A stretch of 64,000 nucleotides of DNA from NCBI GenBank assembly GCA_013339895.1, contig JABACO010000017.1, forward strand, positions 3,425,118 to 3,489,117, read 5' to 3'. The notes beneath the pieces are model-generated. The model ran no database searches and was not told the DNA's origin. It saw nothing but the letters and a program-made list of their open reading frames with translations. This document shows, in pieces, positions 36,627-47,598 of the stretch. The first letter of the stretch is position 1, and every line of letters begins with the position of its first letter. Source of the DNA: Ephydatia muelleri. Taxonomy: Eukaryota > Porifera > Demospongiae > Spongillida > Spongillidae. Position numbers and translations under genes: made by a program.

Positions 36627-39086
36627 TCATAGATTGACGGATCGTGACTTAAGTCATTATTTAGTGACTTAAGTCACTGAACTTTTGGAACGATAAAACA
36701 CTCGAGTTGGTGGCGCTAGCTTCTTTTTAAAAAAATTGTACACATGCTATGTGGCATGCAGCTTTAAACTATTCTAAAATGGTTGTATTTTAAGCCAGAG
36801 GAGCGTAGCAAACAGGGCAGCTTTTATAGCTGTTTGGCGGCAAACATTACAAAATACGCCCCTTTTTTGTGTTCAAATCGCGATGCCTTTCCTTGTTGGC
36901 GATCGTGTTACATGCAATGCAGCTAAGGTATTAGGCAACAAACATGCAAAGCAGAGGTACGGAAGGCTTTTTAAGGAAAAAGAACTGCTTGGGGATGTGC
37001 AGAGAATTGATGGTAAAGGGCGTAGTGTAAAATACATTGTTTATTTTGATGAAGTCGCTACTTCGAAGGCGTTTTCCGCACGCAGCATTAGGCGGCACAG
37101 CACTGCAGCAGGCGGCAATGCTGAAGCATCCATTCCCACAGCCATTTCCATATCAAGCAGTTCTCCAAATCCGCCGGTTGAAGAACCACATGATCAAGAA
37201 AGCAATGACGTTGGTGATGGCAGTAGTTTATCTTGTCACGGCGTACAATGGAAGGTAGTAGATGGCATTGTTGAAGATTGGAGATCCTCACCTCAGTTTG
37301 GTACACACATATTGTGGGGCAATGATGTAGAAGAGGTACACAGGACGCCTCTGGACTACTGGAAATTGTCTTTTCCATCACAAATGCTGCCAGATGTGAT
37401 TTCTTGGACTTCTGACCAATTGCCTGTAGGATGCCCTAAGGCCACTGAAGAAGAAATCTTGGCAGTTTTTGGTGTGCTGTATTCCTTAACAAGGACATCA
37501 GAAGCTAGGAGGGATTTGTGGTCAACGAAAGATGGTCTGTTTCCTGCCCCTCGCTTTGGTGAGCGGTATGGCTTGTCAAGGGACCGCTTTGAAATCCTCT
37601 TGCGACATCTTTCTTTCTGCTCTGCACTTGAGGCCACAGGTGACAAGTGGGCCCCTGTTAGACGTCTTGTTGATGGTTTTAATGAACGAAGAATACAGAA
37701 AATATTTCCTGGATGGCAGCTCTGTGTTGATGAATCTGTATCTTCATGGCGAGGTAAGGATGGAGATTTTTGTTCCGATGGGATGCCCCATGTAACTTGC
37801 ATTGAGAGAAAGCCCAAAGGAGTAGGCTGTGAACTGAAGAATTGTGCAGATGCTGATACCAAGATCATCCTGCAATTGGAAATCCAGGAAGGTGCATCAA
37901 TCATGGCCAACAAAGAGTACGTTGCTGAGTACAAGTTAGCAGGAACTGCCCAACTTCTTCGACTCACAAAACCCTGGCATGGATCTGGGAGGGCTATAAG
38001 TGCTGATTCTGCTTTCGCTAGTGTAACTACAGCCATTGCATGTAGAAAGAATGGCATGCACTTCACAGGACTTGTCAAGACAGCAACACGGATGTATCCA
38101 AAGAAGTACATGGATGAAGTGGAGTTTCCAGAACTTGGAGATGATGTAACACTAGTGGCTAATGTTGAAGGTCACAACATTATGGCCCATGCATGGGGAG
38201 ATAAGGTACGAAAGTGCTTTATTTCAACTCACTCTACAACCTTGCCTGGGAAGCCCTCCAATAAACGTCGCTGGAGAGAAATGCTAAATGAAGATGGTGA
38301 TGAGATAGGACAAACAGAAGTTTTTAACAAAACATTGAAACGTAGGAAAGTGGTTGAATCATATTTTGATGCAGCATCCATCATTGATATTAACAACCAT
38401 TTGCGCCAAGGTGGGTTAGCTTTGGAGACAGCATGGCGAACACAGTCCTGGGCATGCCGTGTTATTTCAACCGTTCTTGGAATGGTTGAGACCGATGCGT
38501 ACCTTCTGTTCAAACGATTTCACCCAGGGAGTACGAAAATGAGCCACTCGGATTTCACGGAAGCTGTTGCTGAAGCTTTACTTACAAGTACCAATAAACG
38601 TAAACGTACTCACGCAACTCAGCAACAGGATTCACATGAAACATTACCCCACAACATTGCCCCATTGAGCTTGCATCCATTGTACGATAAAAACTCTGCT
38701 TCTTGGGTAGCTACCTATGCTAGTAGAGCTTGCAGTGTATGCAAAAGCCCATGCAAGAACTATTGTACTGTGTGCTCTGAAATGGCAAATGGCAGCATTG
38801 TTGCCTTATGTGGGCTGAAGTCTAAGCATGGAAGTGCCTGTATAGTAAAGCATATATATAATCAGTGATACACAATGTGGCAAGCATGCATACCATTTTT
38901 ACTCCCAAGTGATCATGTGTAGCTTAAATGAAATTCATATATATGAACCTGCTGTTATCTGTATTAACAATCAACCACATGTAAAGAATTTGTTTGAATA
39001 GCTAGGTATAAATCTCATTTCACTGTATCCCAGGGTAGTGACTTAAGTCACTGACTTAAGTCACTCCCGTTTCAGTCAATCTATGA
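36627..39086 (+). mobile_element. piggyBac element with TTAA target site
   Basis: TTAA at 36623-36626 and 39087-39090 flank inverted ends TCATAGATTGAC. Inside each end are two copies of the palindrome GTGACTTAAGTCAC or close variants (36644-36657, 36664-36677; 39038-39051, 39052-39064). The 2,460-bp body carries one uninterrupted transposase gene. It is inserted in the hAT element 2 transposase gene. Confidence 0.95.
36883..38868 (+). CDS. piggyBac transposase, intact
   Basis: A single exon of 661 codons with no stops. It has a DDE_Tnp_1_7 (PGBD) core. Candidate catalytic aspartates are Asp283 (CVDES), Asp375 (SADSAF) and Asp502 (IIDINNHLR), in family-typical surroundings; LALETAWRTQSW and an AYLLFKRF helix follow. 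The C-terminus has a cysteine-rich finger (CSVCKSPCKNYCTVC, about residues 624-638) expected to bind the element ends. The N-terminal 80 residues include a KYIVYFDEV segment that may be a small chromatin-type fold; this is unproven. The start at 36883 follows a short AT-rich leader. All parts needed for cut-and-paste movement are present, so the copy may be active. Confidence 0.93.
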   Translation: MPFLVGDRVTCNAAKVLGNKHAKQRYGRLFKEKELLGDVQRIDGKGRSVKYIVYFDEVATSKAFSARSIRRHSTAAGGNAEASIPTAISISSSSPNPPVEEPHDQESNDVGDGSSLSCHGVQWKVVDGIVEDWRSSPQFGTHILWGNDVEEVHRTPLDYWKLSFPSQMLPDVISWTSDQLPVGCPKATEEEILAVFGVLYSLTRTSEARRDLWSTKDGLFPAPRFGERYGLSRDRFEILLRHLSFCSALEATGDKWAPVRRLVDGFNERRIQKIFPGWQLCVDESVSSWRGKDGDFCSDGMPHVTCIERKPKGVGCELKNCADADTKIILQLEIQEGASIMANKEYVAEYKLAGTAQLLRLTKPWHGSGRAISADSAFASVTTAIACRKNGMHFTGLVKTATRMYPKKYMDEVEFPELGDDVTLVANVEGHNIMAHAWGDKVRKCFISTHSTTLPGKPSNKRRWREMLNEDGDEIGQTEVFNKTLKRRKVVESYFDAASIIDINNHLRQGGLALETAWRTQSWACRVISTVLGMVETDAYLLFKRFHPGSTKMSHSDFTEAVAEALLTSTNKRKRTHATQQQDSHETLPHNIAPLSLHPLYDKNSASWVATYASRACSVCKSPCKNYCTVCSEMANGSIVALCGLKSKHGSACIVKHIYNQ

Positions 39087-39536
39087 TTAAGCTGTTGTGC
39101 TGCCTCTGAAGCTGGAGTTGAGCGGTTCTTTTGTACTGAGGGCCTCTTTTATGATGATGTGCGTTCGTCAATATCTCCAGTCATAACTAAAGCAGTCATC
39201 CGCACCCGCTGGAACCACGATTTGGTTTAAAGGCAGTATGTCAGAGAGTTCCCAATGGATGTACAAGATGTTGAGTTTGATGAATAGAGTGTGTTTATTG
39301 TACTTTTGTCCTCACATGCTGAATGTAATTTATACAAGCAATATTATATATTAGCCAGTTAGCCAATAAAATTTTAAATAGCCAGAGATTAGCCAGCCTG
39401 CCTCATTAGCTACTTAGCTGGTGGAGCCCTGGTATTAACCAATGTAAATGTTTAGTGCCCGACCTTATGACATCACCAGTACTATACATCCGGCTATGCG
39501 GTAGCGTAATTAGTATCATTATTAGAGCTTAATTTG

Positions 39537-39905
39537 CATCCCAGCGAAAAAATCTTGTGAATCTTGGTCAAGATCTTGGCATTCTTGAACAAGATCTTAT
39601 GTATCTTGGTCATGATACAAGATTCTTGACCAAGGTAACCAAGATCTTGACCAAGATTTTTTGAATGACACTTCGATTTTAAAAAGTATGATGTGAAAAC
39701 CATAAATAGTAATTGTTAAAATGGATTGCCATCAAGATAGTTGTTTTTTCAAACAGAAGAAATCACAATATTTTATAATAAAAAAATTGCAAGAATCTTG
39801 AGCAAGATAATATGAATCTTGATCAAGATCTTGACCCAAGAATCTTGACCCGGATCCTTGAGTCTTGACCAAGACAAGATTTTGTGAATCTTGACCAATG
39901 TTCGA
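39537..39905. repeat. Left subterminal palindromic repeats (TCTTGGTCAAGA words)
   Basis: About a dozen copies of AATCTTG, CTTGGTCAAG, CTTGACCAAG and close variants in both orientations, interrupted by an AT-rich spacer at about 39665-39785. Likely binding sites for the element's own protein. Confidence 0.85.
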
Positions 39906-40205
39906 TTACATGTTAAATCTACAATGTTTCATATCGGAAGATTCATATCACAAGGATACAAATCCTCACCTAAATTTGTATTTTAAAAGTTAATTGTACA
40001 ACAGTTTAAAGTTGGTTAGGGCTGACTATATGCATGCCAGTGACACATTGCTTTCTTATGCTGTGGTGGTGCCTTCTCATATATCATGAATTTATAAAAC
40101 TCTAATTTTAACAATACAATGATATGTTTCATAATCATCAAAATGTTCAAAATAGGTACAACAAAACACACAGCATATGCAGATAACAACGTGCACATTA
40201 ACAAA

Positions 40206-43200
40206 TCAATGATGCTCAAAATGATTTGGTTGCACTACAATATAGTCTGTGGCAGAATGCTTTATAGGTATATGGACACATAGTTGAATGATGGCATTTG
40301 CTGCAAAAGTTACAATAGCATTGGTAACTGATAGTTTTCTCACTTTAAAAAGGAAACGATTCAATAAAGCAGATCCGTTGATCAATGAGCTGTTCTTAAT
40401 ACATGGTGTACCAATATCATTAAAGATGTTCTCATGAAGTGTTTCAAAAACGTTTCCTATACCTATCACACTACCATTAATCATGCAAAATCTTCGTACT
40501 GAAACAAATACTAAGTTCTCATTGTATTTTATTTGGCATACTGAACTATCTCTTTTTCTTTTATTAATCATAGGTCGAGGTTTCACTTCTTCATTGTGTA
40601 TTTTGAAAGATGGAACGATACTCACTCTCTCCTCTTCAACTAACATCCTGTCTTTTAATAAAGCATCCATTTCTTCTTTGGGTAATAGTAATTGTTTACA
40701 TTTCCTGTTGTCCTCTTCATGATGAGACTTGTTTAAATACTTGATAAAAGATATTGTTTCATCATTGTTTTCATGTGGTACCGCTGCACAACTTGAGGCT
40801 TGATGCATCATAAATGACTCAACAAGTTGGGGCAGAATATTACCTGTGCCATGAGCATATTTACGCAAGTAGCCATTGAGATTTTCAAACCCAAATGTTG
40901 AATAACACCAGAGAGGACCCCAGTCCTCGACACAATCACATATGTGTGCTAACATATGAAAATTTGCAGTACACAGTGTCTTAGGATACAACTCTGGTAA
41001 GAGTTCATGGAATGTTTTTAGTAATTCTCTACATTTAGTTATGTCTTCCTTTCTTATGCAGGTGCCCAGAAGTATATGAAGACTAGTAATTAATAAAGAA
41101 AGATGGATCACATAGTCTGGTGGCAAGATGTGCATAAGTAATGGTATGGCATAATACAAGAGCCAAGCCCGATGTTCAGAAGCTTTCCAAAAAGTACTGC
41201 TCACCTTTAAAGATCGTGGTGAGCGTCGGAAGCTATGGGGTGGTTTAATTCTGAGCAACATTTTGTCAAGTTTATCAATCTCTTTGCCTATGTAAAAGCG
41301 ACGATCTTTAAAGCTTCCATCTGACCAGTATTTTAAGAGCATTTTACTGATTCCCTCTAAAATCATGTGCATATAATCTATAGGAATATCTCTAACAATA
41401 TCAATGTACAAAGATAAGACTGAATGACCCTTAACTCCATACATAGGCTTTCCTAATCTCTCAGCAAGAGTAGCCCAACTTTCCATGTCTTCTTTACATC
41501 GTTTTATGTAATCTTGGAGAGGAGGGAACAGCATTCTTTTAAACTCATAAACCCCTTCGTGAAGACAGTAGAGGCAGCCAAAGTAACCATTGAACTGAAG
41601 AGTGTTGGTTGCCAACGGTCGTGCCACTAAATCAAACACACACAATATGAGTTTAACCTTTATGACTTTATCTATACCATTTGCACTTATTGCAATGCCT
41701 TTTGTACCATACACCTTTAGCTTTTCAAGAACAGGTTGAAGTATCATTTCCAATTTTGGCTTTACTGGTCCTAGCCATATTCCTGCCAGTATAAGATTTG
41801 AAACGTTCATTCTTAAAGCTGGAGGCAAGCTTGTTAAGGCTAGCATTACTGGCCAAATACTTTGCCCTATACAAGAAAGCAAAATAAATAAATTAAAATG
41901 CACATCTGCATTGTTTGTCTAAATGTAGGATAGCAATGCTAACATTTACAGGTCATGCATAAACAAGTGCTTAAAACTATAAAAACTTACCACACGACTT
42001 AAACAGTGGCACTCCATCTGCATTCAGAATAAGACCTATGTGTTCTGCAAATTGATCCTCAAGTGTCACTTTCTGCTTATATTGTTCAAACCTTGCTCCA
42101 TCAGAAATATCAGCTATGACTCCAGGTATTGCTGGTTTATATACATGATTATGGATAGTACTCCAGTTTTCTGAATAAGGAACAAAAGGTTGCATAAAAT
42201 AGGCCTATTGTAGTATGTAACTTCAATCAACACAAACCTTCAACAATGCTCTTAAGGCGTGATTCAAAACTGAGTAGCGTGAAGTAACACACTTGTGTTG
42301 ATGCAGTTTTACACTCGTGTTTGAGACATCCTTTCATTGCATCTTCAATCTCACCATAGCAAGTTGAACAATAGTATGTGTTAACTGTCTCCATACATCC
42401 AAACATATTTTTCAGAAGGTACAGTGATTTAGGGCTTAGATTTGGCTTTGGGCAATGAATTGATACTAAGTCTAGTAATTGCTTTGTAGCAACATCAGTT
42501 AGTTTATTTGCTAAACAGAATCTGTATATTGACAGCCAGCTAGCTTGAGTAGTAAGAGGGGCACCAGGATACAAAGGATCCGAAGGTAGTTCTGCAGGGA
42601 ACACATACAGTGTGGGATGTAAAATGATATAGTTTTATTGTCACAATGCTCTTAAAAATACTGTACATTTGTAACATGTCCCATGCACAATGCCTTCTTA
42701 CCTTTCATTTTCATATTCAAATGTTGACTTGTGCTGTTCACTATACAGGGGTTACAGTCTTTGGAATAACCAGCAGCATAAGATACAGGGTCTGAGCTAC
42801 ATTCCTGCATAGTAGGTGCTCTTAAGTCTTCAGCATCAGGTACCTCATCACACAACATGCCTACATCATCTCCCTGCAGAGCATTATTTGCTTCTCTTAC
42901 ACAATTACCAAAATGACTGCTGGTAGAGCTCTCATCACTTTCGATATCAGTATCATCTTCACTCTCCACATCTCTATCCTCATCACTATTTACGGCAGTG
43001 GTGGCATGATTGCCCATGCGTGAGCTTCCACCATGTGTAAGCACATCCCAGTCCACATCAGAGTCTTCTACAAACAATAAAAGTTGCAGCATAAGTGGCA
43101 TTAGGGTGTGACCATGCACCAACACTAATACAAAATAAGACCACGCAAACTCTACACAGATGTTAGAAGTTAAGATAGTATTCAAGCATTTGTGATCTTC

Positions 43201-43937
43201 CTATTAACAAGTACATACCATTGACAGGCTTAAGCTCATCAGGAATATCAGAAACGTTGTCATCAAGAACATCACTATCCTCGTCACTATTTATGGTAGT
43301 GGTGGCATGATTGCCAATGAGTGTAGTTCCACCATGTGCAAGCACATCACAATCCACATCTGAGTCTTCTACAAACAATAAAAAGTTGCAGCATTACTAA
43401 GGCAAGTATAGCATTTTGATTGTGACCATGCAACAACACTAAGAACGCACATTTAAAAAATAAGAACACACAATCCTATTAATAAGTACATACCATTGAC
43501 AGGCTCGTGTTCATCAGGAACATCAGGAACGTCGTCATCAAGAACATCACTGACACTAGGTTGACCTGTAGAATGTTGCATTTTAAAAATAAATATGGGT
43601 AATTCATATTACTATGCTCCTACTGTTTTGCCAACGTGCTGTACTTTCAGGAATCTGGGAACTGATATCAGTATTGTACAGTTTTCTTTTTGTTATGACT
43701 TTTCCTGTGTTGAAGCAAGTGTGATGTATGCATATGATCACCACACTCTTTGAATAATTAACTTCGTTGCGGGTTGCATGACCAAACCCATAAATTACGG
43801 TTACATGGCTTACCACAATCCGAAGCCTTGGAAAGCTTGTGTCGTCTAGCAGTTCGCGAGGGGATGGGAATAAGAGGGCTTTGAAGATACTTGTTGTACT
43901 TTCCTCTTCGTTTCTGAACTCGAATAACGTCGGCCAT
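40206..43937 (-). CDS. EnSpm-type (tnp2-like) transposase, 7 exons, uninterrupted
   Basis: Exons on the minus strand: 43937-43814, 43565-43494, 43368-43219, 43067-42702, 42591-42238, 42170-41991, 41866-40206. All joins keep phase and give 968 residues. Exons 2-4 encode acidic, partly repeated sequence (SDEDSDV and GNHATT recur), apparently by exon duplication. Exon 5 has LPSDPLYPGAPLTTQASWLS and a C-x2-C pair (YYCSTCYG). Exon 6 has LILNADGVPLFKS, a candidate catalytic Asp region. Exon 7 has SLPPALRMN, GIWLGPVKPK, a C-x2-C-type GCLYCLH, DYMHMILEGISKMLL and, near its end, FHMLAHICDCVEDWGPLWCY with FGFENLNGYL, typical of the domain C-terminal to tnp2 transposases. No stops or frameshifts were found, so this looks functional. 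Confidence 0.85.
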
Positions 43938-44011
43938 CTTTATCTTGTTCAGGGGGGGTTAATTATGACATTCTAACACGTGATTTCATTATCTCCACCT
44001 GTGCGTGTCAT
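43938..44011. promoter_or_regulatory. Presumed bidirectional promoter of the EnSpm element
   Basis: Only 74 bp separate the two divergent start codons. The segment contains a G-run (GGGGGGG) and no clear TATA box. Shared regulation of the two genes is inferred from the geometry. Confidence 0.45.
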
Positions 44012-46136
44012 ATGGCAAATAAGAGACAAAGAGAGTTACCTGCGAGACTAAAAGATAAAGCATGGGACGATCCTCCAGCGAAAAAACGTATGTTACTTAT
44101 TAGTATGAATATTGCATATTTTTTTACTGTGATTCTAAATTTATAGAACGGGTGAAGGTGGTTTGCGTGGAAACGAATAAAACCCACTTTGTCATGACCA
44201 CTGCACTTGAAAAGGAAGACCGCGATTTTGTAACGGATGAAGATCTTCAAGTGGGAAATGTGTTAGTGTGGACCAAAAACAAAAGAGAACAACAGTCCGT
44301 GTGGTAGCACAAATTGGTAGGCAATTCAGCACATACACATGTACGATCGCAACATATATTTGCCCTGAACTCTTTAGTCTTTTTTTAGCATACATAGTGG
44401 CACATTTGGTGGTTGTTATATAGTCTGGATTTGTAATAGAATTTTAACACCTGCCGCTTAATTACGCGTGCGAGTATGACTGTTTTCTGTTTGGCTGATT
44501 TTCTGCAGAGCAACCTAAGATGTTTATAGAAGACAGTGCCAGTGGAAGTGATGAAGATGCAAGTGGAAATACGAAAGATGACAAAGAGGCTGGAAATACG
44601 AAAGATGACAAAGAGGCAAGTTATAATAAATATTGAACATTTGTATGCATGCTAAAATATTGTAATACTAGTGTGCTCTTTTGTTTGCTTGCAAACTGTA
44701 TGTGTATGCTTGTGAATGAAGATATATTTGGGTACAATTACAAATGAATTTCCCACTTCAATACCCCCTTCCCCCCAATAAAAAAATCAAAAAAACTAAG
44801 GTAATAATAAGCATCACTAGGAATGTGAATTCATGCTCCACACTTGAACACATTCACTGGGACCATTATGTATATAGATGATGATAACATTAGAAACATT
44901 TATACACTGAAAAAGTGTGCATGATGCAGACATTACGGCCACCATGGGGATGGTCTCAACAGGCACAACCATGGAGCAAACAATGTATGGATGCATATGA
45001 GGTAACAACTTTTTATATCCCATTGTGTTAGTGATTAAAATTTGTATCTGTATAAAGAATATGGAGACACAAATTACGAGCAATGAGGTAAGGTATCTGT
45101 ATTAGTCACATAGCAGTCACATTTTAAAAATAATTTAGAAGATTGACTGTACAGTAAGAAAAGAAAATCTGTCTGAACCAAGAAGTGACAAGAGGAAAGA
45201 GTCATATGTAAGTTTACATTATTTTATCTCCCAGTTATCTTCTCCTCTAATGCAACTGTTCTGTATGTATTTATTTTATGTCTGTATTATGCATACATGT
45301 ATGCCTGTACACATGTATACATATACATAATGTAAGCATGTATGGTTCATTTTGAAATTTTTTTCTCTGTTATGAGAAACAATTTTCAATTATCACATAG
45401 GAAAGTATTGTTGTTGATGAGCTGAAACTGATACGGGTGGCAGCGGAAGGCATTCTCACTCATCTGAGAACAAACAGCAACACAGGTATAAGTATTACAT
45501 ATTCTTTATTAATTCAGTTCATCTACTTCCACAACATAATTGAACCAACTTTTATAACATCAGTTCAACCTACTTCTACAACTCAATTTCAACCAGCTTC
45601 CATAGCTCAAGTTCAATGTACTTCAACAGTTCCAGTTATATCTCCTTCAAATTCTACAACACTGGCTTGTAGTTCAGATTGCGCACAGCCAGTTGGCCTA
45701 TGTGGGACCTCCCACCTTCCTGAGTATTTCAGGGCTGTAAGTTACAGCAGTATGTAGCATTACAAGAATTTATATGCATATGTATGTTAACACAGAAAAG
45801 TGGTGTAGATTTGCTGAAGGTCAGAGGAACCACTGTTGTGAAGTATGCGTTAGGATTGATGGACGCGTTGTACACTGAGGAAGAATTAAGCACATGTTCA
45901 TTTGTCCCTGTGGGAAAGTCCACAACTAGTGCAAAGCCACCTCTGTCCCCTACGAGAATGACATTGCTTGAAGGTATATGCTACAGATCATAATCTATAC
46001 ATGCATGTGACATATTGCATATTCTTTGATAGATTGCTTAAAAGAAAGGTTTACCAGCTCCGAGTTACAACATGATGCTGATGCTATGAGACAGTCCTGT
46101 AGCCAAAAATGCAGAGATAAATGCAGAAAGAAGTAG
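44012..46136 (+). CDS. BEN-domain-like protein of the EnSpm element, multi-exon
   Basis: Proposed exons include 44012-44087, 44147 to about 44304, about 44512-44615, about 45140-45208, 45402-45485, about 45565-45735, 45796-45973 and 46033-46136; the middle ones are approximate. The N-terminus is basic (MANKRQRELPARLKDK), then a small domain (VKVVCVETNKTHFVM ... LVWTKNK), an acidic repeat (two copies of GNTKDDKE) and a helical segment (DELKLIRVAAEGILTHLR). The C-terminal part (VKYALGLMDALYTEEELS ... LKERFTSSELQ ... SQKCRDKCRKK) looks like a BEN DNA-binding domain. One internal intron may use a GC donor (GAG-GCAAGT). A likely role is binding element ends or host chromatin. The older copy at 24830-25782 shows the gene belongs to a family. 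Confidence 0.62.
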
Positions 46137-46214
46137 CTCTGTACTTGTAAGCATTATCTGTGAACGATGACAATGTACCTGCAATTATGTACTAAAAAAA
46201 AAATGAAAATGTTA

Positions 46215-46580
46215 TGTGTTAAGAAGGCAAGATCATGTGTCAAAGAGGCAAGATCATGGCAATGATCATGGGTCATGGAGACAAGATCATGGCCATGGTC
46301 GTGGGTCAAGATCATGGGTCAAAGACCCATGATCATGGGTCAAGGAGACCAAGATCATGGCCATGATCATGGGTCAAGGAGGCAAGATCATGGCCACAAG
46401 GAGACCAAGATCATGGGTCAAGGAGACCAAGATCATGGCCATGATCATGGGTCAAGTATGCAAGATCTTGTACAAGATCTTGGGCAAGACAGTGTGGAAT
46501 TTGGCCGCAATAATCCACAGCATCTTGATCTTGGCCATGATCTTGGTCATGTTCTTGGTCAAGATTTTTTCGCTGGGATG
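46215..46580. repeat. Right subterminal palindromic repeats (GATCATGGGTCAAG words)
   Basis: Tandem units of about 20-30 bp built from AAGATCATGGCCATGATC and GGGTCAAGGAGACC, grading into CTTGGTCAAGA-type words near the terminus. The predominant word here is CATGATCATG, where the left end uses CTTGATCAAG. Confidence 0.88.
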
Positions 46581-46645
46581 TGCGCGTACGTGCGCACATA
46601 CGTAGCGAGATAGCGCATTGACTTGCAACTTGGAATTCATTAAGG

Positions 46646-47260
46646 ATGTCTGGCCCCATTAGAAAAAAGTCGTACAGTGTAGTATTTAAACTTCAGGTTG
46701 TGAGCAAGACTGAGACCAGTAGTATTAGAGCTGCAGCAAGGGAAGCGAGAGTAAATGAGAAACAGGTTCGTGAGTGGAAAAAACAGGAAATGGAATTGGA
46801 AGAAATGATGAAGAAGCAAGGCAAGATAACATGCAAGGTCCGAAAACGTCTTTCAGGAGGTGGGAGAAAGGTTCAGTTCCCGGTACAAGAAAAATTGATT
46901 GCGCGCCGCATCTTGCAACAGAGAGCCTGCATGTTCGTGTGCTGCGCAGGGATGTAGCTCGCTTTGCTAAAGACATCATCACAAATCTATGTTTTAAGGC
47001 TTCACCTGGCTGGATTTCTAGATTCATGCGGCGACACAAGTTTGTCACGAGGGTGAAGACAACAGCTGGCCAAAGTCTCCCGAAAAATGTGAGTGAAAGA
47101 ATTGTAGACTATGTAACAACGTGCAGCAAGCGCATAAGAAGGAATCAGCTACCTCTCCCCTGCATTGCCAACATGGACGAAACAGCAATTTGGGCTGATA
47201 TGCCAGGTAATTCCACTATTGAAGTACGAGGGGCCCACATAGGCCTTGGTATCGATTGGG
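46646..47260 (+). pseudogene. Tigger/pogo-like transposase, 3' truncated
   Basis: The N-terminus is a Brinker/CENPB-type HTH (KLQVVSKTETSSIRAAAREA), then a second DNA-binding helix region (FKASPGWISRFMRRHKF) and the first catalytic Asp (NMDETAIWADM, about 47175). The two halves lie in different frames, with a switch near 46930. The sequence stops resembling the family after about 47250, so the rest of the catalytic domain is gone. Confidence 0.78.
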
Positions 47261-47598
47261 GGGTAGCGATAGATAATTGTCCGATAATCAAATATCAGCA
47301 GCGATAGATAATTATGACGTAAGTGACGTAACTCGCGTTGCCTACTTGCCTTACACGTGGAAGACCGGCTTCCTATTGAGAGTGTGAACTCGTCACTGAA
47401 TGAAGATTGATCCGGAGTCAGAGGTCTAGTCAAAGGAGACAAGAACTTAGTCATTGATACTATATAGAATCGCGGGGTAAAGTGCATGTGGGTATGTTGG
47501 GTATATATATATTACAAATACCATGTACTTTGCATTAAAGTTTAGTTGCGAGTATAAGTTTGAGTCGCAGATTATTGGCAGATAACTTGCTATTTGTG

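Larger units (their letters stand above)
32047..39230 (+). pseudogene. hAT element 2 transposase, interrupted by two elements and frameshifts
   Basis: Segments: 32047-32430 (N-terminus with a zinc-finger-like CGTTYCKTTGPANLRYHLNN), 32438-32730, about 32740-33010, 33051-33326, then after the RecQ element 36101-36622, and after the piggyBac 39091-39230, where SCCAASEAGVERFF is the hAT dimerisation motif. Frameshifts and stops near 32440, 32730, 32880 and 33025 show that the gene was decaying independently of the insertions. The reading frame crosses both insertion points exactly when the TSD copies are accounted for. Confidence 0.85.
31889..39431 (+). mobile_element. hAT element 2 (host of two nested insertions), 8-bp TSD
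   Basis: Terminal inverted repeats CAGGGCTCCACCAGCTAAG at both ends, flanked by GTATTAAC at 31881-31888 and 39432-39439. Subterminal DNA at both ends is rich in TAGCCA words (about 31912-31990 and 39350-39415), probable transposase binding sites. Removing the two nested elements (33327-36091 plus its 9-bp TSD copy; 36627-39086 plus its TTAA copy) leaves a hAT of about 2.3 kb. Confidence 0.92.
39537..46580. mobile_element. EnSpm-like element with two divergent genes
   Basis: Inverted ends CATCCCAGCGAAAAAATC at 39537 and at 46580 (complement), flanked by TG on each side (39535-39536 and 46581-46582), a possible 2-bp TSD. Subterminal DNA at each end is packed with short palindromes, as in EnSpm/CACTA elements. 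Inside are a tnp2-type transposase gene on the minus strand and a BEN-like gene on the plus strand. The ends are not the canonical CACTA or CACTG, so the placement in EnSpm rests on the transposase. Confidence 0.82.

Noticed and set aside
37356..38111. 251-codon minus-strand frame
   Set aside because: Shadow of the intact piggyBac transposase on the other strand.
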